NCBI GenBank assembly: GCA_963702995.1 | Contig: OY969783.1 | Location: 5,890,001 to 5,954,000, forward strand | DNA length: 64,000 nucleotides | Reading direction: 5' to 3' | Origin: MFD04580-c1 sp963702995 | GTDB lineage: Bacteria > Planctomycetota > Phycisphaerae > Tepidisphaerales > Tepidisphaeraceae | Shown here: positions 45,313-56,520 of the stretch, piece by piece | Layout: each line of letters starts with the position of its first letter | Numbering within the stretch: position 1 is the stretch's first letter | Notes under the pieces: generated by a model | What the model was told of the DNA's origin: nothing | Database searches by the model: none | What the model saw: the letters and a program-made list of their open reading frames with translations, nothing else | Program-made: the position numbers and the translations under genes

Positions 45313-45936
45313 TTACTTCCCCATCCCGACGGCGCCGGCGCTCTTGTACTTGGCGTCGAGGAGGGTCAGGACAGCCTGGCTCATGTCGGCCCGGGCCGAG
45401 GTGTACATCACGTTGCGCTGGAGGAGCATGACGCGGAGCTGTCGGATATCGAGCTGGTCGAGCTCATCGGGCAGCGGGTCACGCTGGTCGGCGACGACCA
45501 CGTCAATCCCGTCGCGCTTCGCGACTTCTTCGACGGCCGCCTCGATCTTGGCGAAGAGCGCCTTCATCTGCCGTTTCTGGTTGTGCTCGGCCCGTGCCTT
45601 CTCGGACTCGGCCCAGACCTTGTATTCGATCGTCTTCTTTGACAGCGCTTCGTTCAACTGCTCGTATTGCGGGTGCTTGGGGTCCAGACCATCGCGCTGG
45701 GCTTTGAGGGCCTCGATCTCCTTGACCTTTTGCTGCTGATCGCCCGCGAAGCGCTTTTGATCGTCCGACATCTTCGCCTGGAGCGACTTGGTCTCCTGCA
45801 TCTCATTGAAGATATGGGCGGGGTTGGCGACGCCGATCTTCATCGCCGAGTTGTCAGTTGAGGCGGCCGACGCGGTGGCGGCCGTGGCGAAGGCGACGCC
45901 GGCGATCAACAGCAGACAGAGTTTCGACAACTTCAT
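45313..45936 (-). CDS. Skp/OmpH-family periplasmic chaperone
   Basis: A 207-aa exported protein. Signal peptide 'LCLLLIAGVAFATAATASAA' with cleavage just before the mature protein. The mature part starts with 'KIGVANPAHIFNEMQETK', a typical OmpH opening, then a long charged helical hairpin ('QQQKVKEIEALKAQRDG'). Skp holds unfolded outer-membrane proteins in the periplasm for BamA. ATG 45936 has 'aaagga' upstream. It lies between bamA and lpxD as expected. Confidence 0.88.
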   Translation of the reverse strand: MKLSKLCLLLIAGVAFATAATASAASTDNSAMKIGVANPAHIFNEMQETKSLQAKMSDDQKRFAGDQQQKVKEIEALKAQRDGLDPKHPQYEQLNEALSKKTIEYKVWAESEKARAEHNQKRQMKALFAKIEAAVEEVAKRDGIDVVVADQRDPLPDELDQLDIRQLRVMLLQRNVMYTSARADMSQAVLTLLDAKYKSAGAVGMGK

Positions 45937-46152
45937 GATTCGGTTCCTTTCCTCACGCGCCGCGCGGCGCACGGTTGCAAGATTCGTATTCGATTTAAGG
46001 GTACGAGTGCGCCGAGAAGGCGTCACCTGGAGTGGTCCCGGTGAGGCCTCCGCCGCGTGGCGCTGTCCGGCGGGGCGGCCGCCGCCATTAAGGCGATAAG
46101 GCGTCCGCGTGCGGCGGATGCTATCCGATTTATCGGACGTTCACCCCGCGGG

Positions 46153-48626
46153 TCATTGAATAAATCCGAAAGAAAAGCTGATGAGCTGCTTGTCGTCCCT
46201 GCGTCCTTCGACCACCGGGACGGCGAAATCGATCGCGATCGGCGTCTGCCCTAAGAACGGTAGTACCAAGCGGATACCGGCGCCAGCGCTGACCCGGACG
46301 GTCCGCAGTTCGACCGTCGGCTCGACATCCCCCGCGTCGGTGAAAATGACGCCGCGGAGCGTCTCGCCCACCAGCGGGAAGTTGAGCTCGGCGGTGCCGG
46401 TCAGGCTGAAGTCGCCGCCGACCGGGTCATTGTCGCGGCCGGCACGCGGGTTAACGCCGCGAAACCGGAAGCCGCGGATGCTACCGATGCCGCCACCGTA
46501 AAACCGTTCGAAGAACGGGGAGTCTCCCTCAATGTAGCCGGCATTGGCGTGGAAGCCGAGGACCGTCTTGCGATCCAGAAGGTCCTCGTACACGGTCTGA
46601 TACCCATCCCACCCGAGCGTGAACTTCTGGAAGGAATAGTCGCCGCCGAGCGCCCCATACGATTCCCAGCGCAGGGTCGTGACCGTTCCTTTTTCGGGGA
46701 AGATCCCGGGGTTGGTCGTGTCGCGCCGCGCGGTCACCGCGACGCTGGTCAGGTCGGATTTCCCGTAGCCGGCGACGATCTCCGGGGCCCGGATCGACAG
46801 CGGCCGATCGATCCCGTGAATCTTCACCTGCTCACCGCGAAGGCTCAGCGCCCCGGTCCACTCATAGGTGAAGCGGTGGCTGAAGGTGACCGTATCCCCG
46901 ATGCGGCGATCGATGTAATGCTCGCGATCGCGCTCGCGAAGGTACAGGTCGTTGCTGAAGCCGTACGGCTGATCGAAGAGGTAGGGCTCGGAGAAGCGGA
47001 GGCTCGCGTTGGTCTGCTGAGTGCCGGGCTCGACCGAGGCCCGGAAGTCCTGCCCCGCGCCGGTGAAAGAGCGGTCGCTGAAGATGTCTTTCCAGCTCGC
47101 CGGGACGTTGGCGTAGTCAAAATTCCGCTGCTCGTAAGTGAGGTTGCCGCCGACGCCGCCGTTGCTGTTGACGCCCGCGCCGATATTGAACGACGCCGTC
47201 CGCTGCTCCTGCACCTCGACCAGGAGGTCTCGGATGTCGGGGTCGTCGCCGATCGGCGTCACGGTCACGTTCGAAAAATAGGGGCTGCGGCGGAGGCGAT
47301 CGCCGGCTTCCTGGACCTCGCTGGAGTTGAAGAGCTGGCCCGGGGAAAGGTCGTGGAACTCGCGCAGGGCGAGCTTCTGCTGGCTCTTGTCGTTCCCTTT
47401 GACCAGGATCTGCCCGACCCTGAAGTGCTTGCCTTCATGGATGTCGTGAATCAGGTCGATGTGCCCCGGCTCCTTCTTGAACACCTGCTTCGTGTCGATC
47501 CGGAGGTAATCCGGGTCCTGGCTCGTGGGCTCGTAGATATAGCCGAACTTCTTGTCGCTGTAGACCTTCACGATCGCGCGGGTGTCCCGTTGCAGAAGGT
47601 CGGCGTCGAAGACCTTGCCTTCGAGCAGCTTCAGGTTGGGGCGGATCTCGGCTTCGGTCGCCCCCTCGTTGTGCTGGAACGTGACCTTGTCAACCACGTA
47701 CCGCGGGCCTTCATCGATCAGGAAGTCGATCTGAATCTCCGACAGGTCGGGCGACCAGATGACCTTGCGGCCGATGCGAACGTCGAAGAAGCCGTGCGAC
47801 TCGTAAAACTTGCGAAGCGACGCCACGTCTTCTTCAACCTGCTCCGGGTCATACTTGCCCGGCCGGAAGATGAAGATCCAGTAGGCCGTTTTGATCTGGT
47901 CGCGCAGCTTGTCCTGCGAAAAGCTTCAGCGGCTTGCCGAAGCCGTTCCGAAAGTCGATCTTGCGGACGCGGGTGTTGGGGCCTTCGACGATGTTGAAAA
48001 CCACGTCGCCGTTGCGGGTGAGCAAATCTTCATCGACCGAGACGCGGGCGAGCGGGAAGTTCTTGTCGCGATAGAGGTTCTCGATGGAAGTGCGAGCCAG
48101 GGAGATCCGGAAGGAGTCGATCGCCTCGCCGACTTTCAGGTCAACGACGCTGCGGATCGACTGATCCTCAACGCGGCCGTTCCCCTTGAATCGGATGCTG
48201 CGGATCTGTTTCTGCTCGGTCACGACGAACGTGACGATCACGCCGGTTGGGGTCGGCTCGACCTTGGCTTCGACGTTGGAGAACTTTCGGAGGGTGTAGA
48301 CGCGCTGGTAATCTTCGGCCACGGTCGCCGGGTCGAACGGCTCGCCGGTGCGCGATCGGATCAGGTTCTTGATGACGTTGGTGGAGACCTGGAGGTTGCC
48401 ACGAACCTGCACGTCCTCAATGTTCCGGCCCTTCAAGCCGACCGTGGCGGGGCTGGAAACCGGGTCGAGCGGGGTGGGTAAGGCGGGGGCGGCGGGGGCG
48501 TCCGGACGGGCCTGCGCCAGGACCTAGCGTCGGCCGCGACAATCCCGCGAGGCCGGCGAGGCTCGCCATCAGCAACGCGGCCCCGACCTTCTGAACCGTA
48601 GACCGTCGCAAGTCGTTTTTTTTCAC
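46153..48626 (-). CDS. bamA: BamA outer-membrane assembly factor (two frameshifts)
   Basis: A GTG start at 48626 gives a signal peptide ('VGAALLMASLAGLAGLS'). The frame shifts near 48520, then POTRA domains read 'NIEDVQVRGNLQVSTNVIKN' and onward. A second shift near 47920 ('KLRDQIKTAYWIF') leads into the rest of the POTRA region and the C-terminal beta-barrel ('RFYGGGIGSIRGFRFRGVN' contains the conserved VRGF/Y-like motif, here IRGF). BamA inserts outer-membrane proteins. Because BamA is essential, the shifts are more likely sequence errors. skp follows downstream. Confidence 0.88.
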
Positions 48627-48944
48627 GCGATCAGAACCCCATCGTCCCCGCGGTCCTCCGCGAATCACGCGACCCCCGGCGCTCCATCCGCGTGAAAGCG
48701 TGCAGCCCGTCCGCACGCCTTAAGTGGAGGGAGTGTAACGGTGGGAGTGAAGATGTCAAAAGAACGGAGTGGGGCGTCGGAGCCAGGGGCGCGCCAGGGG
48801 AGATGTCACAGGCGCCGGTCCAAATCCGAAATCCGAATCTCATGAACTCGACGAACAAGCCAACCGGGGAAAGTAGAACGGGGCAACCCCGGGCTCCGGA
48901 TTTCCGGCTTCGTCTTCGGCCTGCCCGGCGGTGACTCCATGCTT
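48627..48944. other. Intergenic region between VWA gene and bamA, weak dispersed-element copy
   Basis: A 318-bp gap. 'aaatccgaaatccgaatctc' near 48820 and 'ctccggatttccggcttcg' near 48895 recall the dispersed palindromic element, again next to a minus-strand stop codon (48945). The bamA promoter should lie in the left half. No ORF recognised. Confidence 0.45.
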
Positions 48945-50112
48945 TCAGGCGATATGGGCCTTTTTCTTGCGGCCGCTGAGGTAGCTTTCCATGATGCAAT
49001 TGGCGAGCTCGCCGCTGCTGGTGTAGAAGGCGACGCCCTTCGTCAGTTTCGCGAGCTGGTCCACGAAGCCGACCCATTCCATTCCCCAGTAGTCCTCGAT
49101 CAGGGCGAAGGTGCTGATACGGCACCCTTCCCGAACGGCTAGGACGGCCTCCTTCAGTGTGGCGACGGTGCTCCGCGGGTCGGGCGGGTAGAGCAGGTAG
49201 ACGAATTCTCCCTCCACGTGCGCGGTGGGCTGGCCGTCGGTGACGATAAAGACCTGCTTGTTCTCGCTCGTTCGCTTCCGGAGGATGCGGCGGGCAAGCT
49301 GCAGGCCCATGTGCAGGTTGGTGAAATGCTGCGGGGCCGAGTCGATCTCATTCAACGGGACGCGCATCCGGACCTGGTAGTCGTAGACTGTCACCTGCTT
49401 GGGCATCGCCAGCGGCAGCGCGACTTCTGGGATGCGCGCGGCGCCGGAGTAGAAGCCGACGAAGTCAATCGAGTCCTGTGGGAACCGCGTCCGAACGAGC
49501 GACTGCATCGCCATTGCCACCTTCTTGGCCGACAGGAAGCGCCCGTACCGGGTCATTGAGCCGGACATGTCCAGCAGGACGACGGTCGAGCAGCTCGTCA
49601 CCCCTTCATGAAGATGCAGCTCAAAGTCCTTCTCGTCGAAGTGGATCCCTTTCCCCCCGCCAACGCCCTCCTTGCTCGGCAGACCGTGACGGGTCAAGGC
49701 GTTATGCAGCGTCTGATGCAGGTCGAGCTCGCTGACCGGGTCGCCGTATTGGTAAGACTTGGTCCCTTCGATCCGCTCGCCGCCCTGCCCCGGTGTCACC
49801 TTCTCGTGCCCGTCGCGCTGGCCCATGCGAAGGTTGGCGAAGACCTCCATGAGGGCCTTCCGCTGCATGCGGCCGATCGCGCGGGGTCAGGCGAAGCTTC
49901 CCCTTGCCGTCCTTGTCCAGCATTCCGTCCTGGAGGAGCTGTTCCAGAAGCTCCGACTGGGCCTCGTCCTTCGGGTTCTTCATCATCTGCTCGATGGCTT
50001 TGAGCGCCTGCTCGCCATACTGCATGATGAAGTTCATCAACTGGTCGAACCCGAAAAGCTTGTCCTGGCTGGGGAACTCTTCGCCGTCGTATTCGCCGTA
50101 GTGGTACTTCAT
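48945..50112 (-). CDS. VWA-domain protein (frameshifted)
   Basis: About 389 aa. The N-terminal part ('EYDGEEFPSQDKLFGFDQLM') starts at ATG 50112. The frame breaks near 49885, where one extra C in a C-run explains a shift from 'KLRLTP' to 'RAIGRMQRKALMEVFANLR'. A VWA domain follows with MIDAS motif 'VVLLDMSGSMTRYG' and 'VFIVTDGQPTAHVEGE'. VWA proteins of this kind, without a signal peptide, often partner MoxR-type AAA+ ATPases; none is next to it here. A hairpin terminator separates it from the pilus operon. Confidence 0.83.
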
Positions 50113-50260
50113 GTCGGCAGGATTGTAGCCCCCGCGGCGGCCGCTCGCTCCGTCAATTCCTTGCGCGGGCCGGCCGGGGTGCGGGCGCCTTCCCTCCCAT
50201 GCCGCCCGCGCGGCGCGGAAAATGACTCGGGCGCTTCCTTGGGGCCGCCCTCGTCCTGCT

Positions 50261-50298
50261 CAGCGTGAAAAGCCGACGAGGACGACGACGTTCCCAGG
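50261..50298. repeat. Partial copy of a 'gccgacgaggacg' intergenic repeat
   Basis: 'cagcgtgaaaagccgacgag' continuing to 'gacgacgacgttcccagg' resembles the right half of the hairpin at 53870-53927. Confidence 0.5.
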
Positions 50299-50349
50299 TT
50301 CGGCGTACGGGGAATTGCCAACCGAGATGGCACCGCCTGTTGGCAGGGC

Positions 50350-50381
50350 GACAAAGAGGGGCGAACACGCGTTCGCCCCTC
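50350..50381 (-). terminator. Intrinsic terminator of the pilus operon
   Basis: An 11-bp perfect stem, 'gaggggcgaac' (50356-50366) and 'gttcgcccctc' (50371-50381), loop of 4. On the minus strand it is followed by TTTGTCG, a short T-run. It lies about 58 bp after the last pilin-like gene. Confidence 0.6.
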
Positions 50382-50438
50382 GCCGGCCCCGTAACCCACG
50401 GATGGGCCGGGCAATAAACTGCTTTGGGTGGGGCGGCA

Positions 50439-51074
50439 TCACCAGGCGTTGCGGCGCGGCATGGTCGCGCCGCTGAGCGTGACCACCTGCTTGCCGGTCG
50501 TCTCGCCCGAGAGGCTGGTTTTGGAGTTCGTCTTCACCGTGATCTGGACCGACGCCCGCATGAGCAGGTCCCATGGGCCGCCGGTCTTGACCGACTGGAG
50601 GCTCCGCATCGGCTCCATCTTCACTTGGAACGCGGTGACGCCCTCGGCCATGGTGTAGACCGAGCCGTTGGTGATCGCCAGGAGCCGCTGGTTGGGCGAG
50701 TCGTAGCGGAAGATGATGAGGCTGTTGCTCGCGTTGTACATGTCGATCCCGGTGTCGGTGACGACCAGGCCGCTGGAGAACTGCGTCGCGAGCGCGGTGG
50801 TGTCGGGCGAATGGGCCTGGCACGTCCGGATGACCGACAGCACGTGGTTCATCGCGATGCGGGAGCGCTGGATCAGGGAGGACTGCTCCTCGTTGATCTC
50901 GTACGCCTTGAATGACGCGTTGACGGCGACGGCGGTCGCGGTCAGCAGGGCCGAGGTGATGGCCAGGCTGACCATCAGCTCGACCATCCCCAGCCCACGG
51001 CGGCCGCGAATGAATCGCGGCGACGTGGCGGCGCGGGGCACGGCGAAACGGGGCAAGCGGGTCGCGCGGTTCAT
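50439..51074 (-). CDS. Type IV pilin-like protein, PilW/GspJ-type
   Basis: A 211-aa protein with a prepilin signal: after basic residues, 'RRGLGMVELMVSLAITSALL' gives cleavage after Gly with Glu at position 5, then the hydrophobic pilin helix. The C-terminal domain is beta-rich ('YRYDSPNQRLLAITNGSVYT'-like stretch), as in minor pilins. The ATG at 51074 lies 3 bp after the intended stop of the upstream gene (TAA 51080-51078). Last gene of the operon. Confidence 0.83.
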   Translation of the reverse strand: MNRATRLPRFAVPRAATSPRFIRGRRGLGMVELMVSLAITSALLTATAVAVNASFKAYEINEEQSSLIQRSRIAMNHVLSVIRTCQAHSPDTTALATQFSSGLVVTDTGIDMYNASNSLIIFRYDSPNQRLLAITNGSVYTMAEGVTAFQVKMEPMRSLQSVKTGGPWDLLMRASVQITVKTNSKTSLSGETTGKQVVTLSGATMPRRNAW

Positions 51075-51077
51075 GGC

Positions 51078-53185
51078 TTACTCCGTGTAGGTGGTCGAGT
51101 CGGGGAGAATGTCCACCGCCACGTTGATCCCGTCCGGCAGACGCGGTACGGGTTGTAGCGGATGTAAAGGCGGCCGTAGCCCCCTTCGGGCATGGCGCTG
51201 GTGGCGTCGGTGTTGGAGTCGCTGGGGCCGAACCAGCCCTGGGTCGTGTTGCCCGCGCCATCGCCGGTCACGATGATCGACCCGTCAACCACGCTGCTGC
51301 CGCGGATATCGATGTTGCCGGTGACGCAGACGCCGATCAGTGTGCTCGGAGCGGCCGCCGGGTCGGTGAAGGAGCCCATCTCAATGTTTGTGTTCGGACA
51401 GAGGAGCGTCGCGGTCTGGTCCGCCTGGTTATCGAAGAGCGTCGAGCCGGTGAACTCCCAGGAGTTGCCGAAGTGGGTATAGGCCGTCGGGACGCTCGAG
51501 GCCAGCGGGCCGTGGATCAAGCAGTTGTCGAATCGAAGGTTGTTCCCCTCGCTAAAGCCGCTTGAATTGGTCGCGGTCAGCACCGTTGTGTTGCTGAACG
51601 AGCCGCTCTTCATCTTTTGCGACCAGGCCATGCCGTCGCTGGCATTGGTCGTTGGCTGGTTGCTGGAGTTGAGGATTGTCGGGTTGAGGTCCACGAACGT
51701 CACGCCGTTGAACGTGCAGTTGGAGAAGCGCGCGTTGAGCCCCTTGGGGATTCGGCAATTGTTGAACGTCATGTTCTGGAAGACGGGGCGCTGATACGTC
51801 GCCTGCCAACTGGTCGAGCCCCATGGCGTCTGTTCGTTCGCCGTGCCGCCGTTGGCGTCGGCCGCCGTCAGGACATAGTTGGTGAAGACGGTCCCGGACT
51901 TGGTGGTGGCTCCATTCTCGGGGCCGGTCTTAAGCCGATAGGCCGATGTATCAAAGTCGGAGGGGGTGAGGTCGAAGATGGTGGTCGGGTCGGTGGCGAA
52001 CTGCACCGGCTGGGCGGTCGAGGTCGCGGCTTCGATCGGGCCGACGATATTGCTCTGAATCGTCTGGCCCGAGCCCGCGAGGTTCGCTTGCCAGGCGGCC
52101 GCGGTGACGACGAGGGAGATCGTGCCGCGGACCTTCGTGTAGCCGTCGTTGTTGGCGATCAGATTGTCCTTATACCCCGCGCGGGTGGTATCGCCGGTGA
52201 ACATCGGCCCGCCGAGGGAGTCGATGACGGTAAAGAGGTCGGGGTCGTAGAGCAGGCCGGTCGCGGGGTTGGTGAACTCGGCCTTGGAGATCTGTTTGTC
52301 GCCGTTGGAATCGAATTCCTTGAGGAACAGATCGTATTCGTCAATGAAGCCGTCGCCGTTGTAGTCGGTGTACCCGGCGGTGGTGGCGGCCGCGTATTCC
52401 GTGGCGTTGTTGACGTTGATCCGGTTGTCGTAGCCGTTGTGATGGGCCTGCAGGAACGAGTCGAAGTTATCGATCTTTGTCTGCAGCGCCGGGGTCAGGT
52501 GCCGGAAATCGCTGAGCATGTAGACCGGCGGTCCCTTGCTGAAGTTGTTGATCGTCGTCGCGATCGGCCCATCGACCAGCGTATTGCGGCCGATCTGGAT
52601 CGGCACCTTACCGACGATCGCATACTTCACCTTTTTGTCGATCTTGAAATCCATCGAGAGCGTGCGCGACGATTTCCCGTACGTGCCCGTGCTGGAGACG
52701 CGCAGATAGGTCTGGTCGAGCGGATCCCCGGCGTTCAGCGGGTGCTGCCGCACGGTGATGACGAACCGCCCGTTCGATTCATCGACCGCGATCGGGGAGC
52801 TGGAGAGGGTCGTGCCGTCGAACGTCGTCGGCCTCTCCGCGGCGTTGAGCATGGTCGCCAGGTCGTTGCTGACCGATGTCTGGATGGAAGACCAGAGCGA
52901 CGCCGCCACGGGCGCGGTGATGCTGCCGATGGTCGTTTTCGGCCGGTTCATTTTCGTGAACCGCCAGCTCATCCACCTCAGCCCGGACTCGGCGATCGAA
53001 CGGGCCCGCTCGGCGTCGGAGTAGTTGGCCGCCGTGCGAACGTTCATCGTGGCCATGCAGTACATCGCCAGGGCGAGCGTGGTCATCAGGACCAGGAAGA
53101 GCATGGCGATAACGGCCGCCATGCCACGCCGGCGAACGGCGGGGCGGCTACGTGGGGTAACTCGCGATATCGGTTGGGTACGCAT
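51078..53185 (-). CDS. PilX-like pilus protein with EF-hand-like loops (C-terminal frameshift)
   Basis: About 700 aa. The N-terminus 'RRRGMAAVIAMLFLVLMTTL' and the following helix have the form of PilX-type minor pilins; 'SDAERARSIAESGLRWM' is also PilX-like. At about residues 270-305 are two EF-hand-type loops ('DYNGDGFIDEYDLF' and 'DSNGDKQISKAEF'), unusual in a pilin. Long beta-rich regions follow. The last codons are shifted: one base missing near 51145 turns 'LPDGINVAVDILPDSTTYTE' plus stop into another frame that ends at 51071. ATG 53185 has a 'ggagg' site. Confidence 0.84.
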
Positions 53186-53221
53186 ACTGCCTCCAGGCAA
53201 CTCCCGCGGCGAGCGGCGACG

Positions 53222-53767
53222 TCAGCTCGCGACGCGGACCCAGCTCGTCCGGTAAACCTCGGTCGCGGCGAGCCCGTTGGGTTTGTAGAGAATGCGAACT
53301 TGAACCCGCAGCGCGCCGGTATACGTTGTCTTGGGAAGGTCGGGCGCGGCGGGGTTGGTGTTCGACCCGGGCTGGGTCGCGTAGACGGGGACGACGCTGA
53401 CGACCTGCGAATAGGGTGAGAGGGCGGCGATCGGCTGGCGCGTCGCGTCGATCGGGGGGTTGAAGGTCAGGCCGTCAAAGTCGTCGCAGTCGTTGTAGGT
53501 GGCCAGGGTTTCGCCGGGCTCGGGTCCGAAGTACGTCGAGCCGTAGGCCGGGTCGTTGAAGCTGAGCCCCTCCATCATTTCCTGAATGTTCCCCGCGAGC
53601 ATCATCGCCGTCGTCGTGTTGGCGGCGACGGAGTTCTCCTTGGTGCAGGCGGCGAAGAGGATGACCGTCGAAAGCACCCCCGAGCCGACGATGACGGTCG
53701 TGAGGGCGGCCTCGATCAGCGTGAACCCGCGGCGGCGACGGTGCGAATGGGCGGTGCGCGGAGACAT
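53222..53767 (-). CDS. Type IV prepilin-like protein, PilV/GspI-type
   Basis: A 181-aa protein with a classic prepilin start, 'RRRRGFTLIEAALTTVIVGS', with cleavage after Gly and Glu at position 5. The pilin helix is followed by a short globular domain that includes 'YNDCDDFDGLTFNPPIDATR'. Minor pilins of this size prime assembly or cap the pilus. I chose ATG 53767 because the signal begins 14 residues later; the frame is open further upstream but Arg/Pro-rich. Confidence 0.85.
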   Translation of the reverse strand: MSPRTAHSHRRRRGFTLIEAALTTVIVGSGVLSTVILFAACTKENSVAANTTTAMMLAGNIQEMMEGLSFNDPAYGSTYFGPEPGETLATYNDCDDFDGLTFNPPIDATRQPIAALSPYSQVVSVVPVYATQPGSNTNPAAPDLPKTTYTGALRVQVRILYKPNGLAATEVYRTSWVRVAS

Positions 53768-53869
53768 GGGGAAGATATCCGATTCGTTTTGGCGCGGGTC
53801 AACGGAGGAAGGAGGGAATCTCGACGTGCGTGGCCAACTTCGAGGCAACTTTAGGACTCTGGGCCTGGA

Positions 53870-53927
53870 GGAACGCCGACGTCTCCGTCGGCTCGGCGTG
53901 AATGGCCGACGAGGACGTCGGCGTTCC
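53870..53927. repeat. Palindromic hairpin inside the pilus operon
   Basis: A 14-bp perfect stem, 'ggaacgccgacgtc' (53870-53883) with 'gacgtcggcgttcc' (53914-53927), plus an inner 7-bp stem 'cgtcggc'/'gccgacg'. It lies between pilC and the first prepilin gene, and might lower read-through or protect the transcript end. Confidence 0.7.
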
Positions 53928-54027
53928 CAGGGAGTGCCCGGATCGGTTTCCGCGTCGCTCAAGCAACTTGCAAACGCCCGGTTCGGCAGCGCGTCAGGGC
54001 AGGGAGCCGTTGCTCGAGCCGCGGCGC

Positions 54028-55241
54028 TCACTTCACGAGCTGGCTTAGCTTGAAGATCGGGAGAATGATGCTCATGGCGATGAAGCCGACCAGGCCGCCC
54101 ATGATGACGATCATCAGCGGCTCGATCATGGCCGTGACGCTCTTGATGACCGACTTGAGCTCTCTGGAATAAAACTCGCTCACCTCGTCGAGGACCTCAC
54201 CCAGCTTGCCCGACTCTTCGCCGGCGTTGATCATCTGGACCACCGCCTTGGGCAGAAGGGGGCTTTTCATCAGGGGGGCGGAGATCTTCTTGCCCTGCTT
54301 GACTCCGGTATGCACGCCGCGCCACATCTTGCGGTAGAGGATGTTCCCGCTGATGTCGGCGGTGATGGCGATCGTGTCGAGGATCGGGACGCCGGCGTTG
54401 ATCAACTGCCCCATCGTGTGCAGGCTGCGGCTGATGTACAGGCGCGGAAGAGCTTCTTGAAGAGCGGGACGGTCAGCTTCGCCTTATCGAACATCGTGCG
54501 GCCGCGATCGGTCTTGAGGGCCATGAAGATGCCCCAGGCGACCGCCGCCGCCGATGCCAGAAGGATATACCAATAGCTGGTCATGAACTTGGACATCGCC
54601 AGCAGCATCTTCGTCGGGGCGGGCAAAGCCGCCTCTTTCCCCTGGAAGATGACCATGAACCGAGGAAGCACGAACGTGAGAAGGAAGATGGTCGTGCCGG
54701 TCGCCATCGTCCCGATGATGCCAGGGTAGATCATCGCCCCGATGACCATGCTCTTGGTCTCGATCTCCTGGGCGAGGTAGTCGGCGATCCGATCGAGCAT
54801 CTTGGAGAACCCGCCCGAAAGCTCCGACGCCCGCACCATGTTGATATAGAGCGGCGAGAAGGTCTTGGGGTAGCGGGACAAGGCGTCGGAGAACTGCTTG
54901 CCCCCTTCCACGTCCTTCTTCATCTGCGTCAGCATCGCCTTGAACTTCGGGTTGGCGGCCTGGTCGGCGATCCCTTCGATGGCAGACCGAATACTGATGC
55001 CCGCGCGGATCATGACCGCGAGCTGGCTGGTGAAGCTGTGGATGTCCTTCGAGCCGGGCCCGAAGTTGATCGAGAAGCCCTTCCCCTTTTTCGTCTGCGC
55101 GCCGTCCGCCGGGGCCAGGGAGAGGATGTACTCCCCCTTGGCCCGAAGCTGCTGCGAGGCGCCCGCGAGATCGGGCGCGTTGATCAGCCCCGACTGGGCC
55201 TTGCCGGCGGCGCTGCGGGATTCGTATCGGTAAGTGGCCAT
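54028..55241 (-). CDS. PilC/GspF inner-membrane platform protein (frameshifted)
   Basis: About 404 aa. Two GspF domains: the first has 'SKDIHSFTSQLAVMIRAGIS' and the second 'GQLINAGVPILDTIAITADI'. Three membrane helices are visible ('IGTMATGTTIFLLTFVLPRF', 'WYILLASAAAVAWGIFMAL', 'LMIVIMGGLVGFIAMSIILP'). The frame breaks near 54435, where one base is missing ('LFKKLFRA' should continue 'LYISRSLHTMGQ'). PilC anchors the pilus and couples the PilB/PilT motors. Starts at ATG 55241, downstream of pilT. Confidence 0.9.
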
Positions 55242-55334
55242 GAAGTTCGCGGGTTCGTGGTCGCAGGTGCCGCGGGGAGCCCGTTGCCAGCGAGCGGCAG
55301 GCCAGCGGGAGGATCGTCCCGCGTCGCGGAGGCG

Positions 55335-56393
<1,059 letters not shown>

Positions 56394-56520
56394 AGCGTTG
56401 GCAAGTGAGGCGGGAACGGCCGGGGAGGGGCGGCCCCGGCGACGCCGCCCGCCCACACAGGCGCGGCGCACGATTCGATCGGTCTCGGGCCGGCTTGGCG
56501 CTCCTGCGAGCTTGGCGCTC

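Noticed and set aside
46549..47997. A 482-codon plus-strand frame opposite bamA
   Set aside because: Antisense shadow of the BamA barrel and POTRA region.
46153..48626. bamA as a pseudogene
   Set aside because: BamA is essential in diderms and the breaks lie in homopolymer or GC-rich runs like those in many neighbouring genes; sequence error is more likely.
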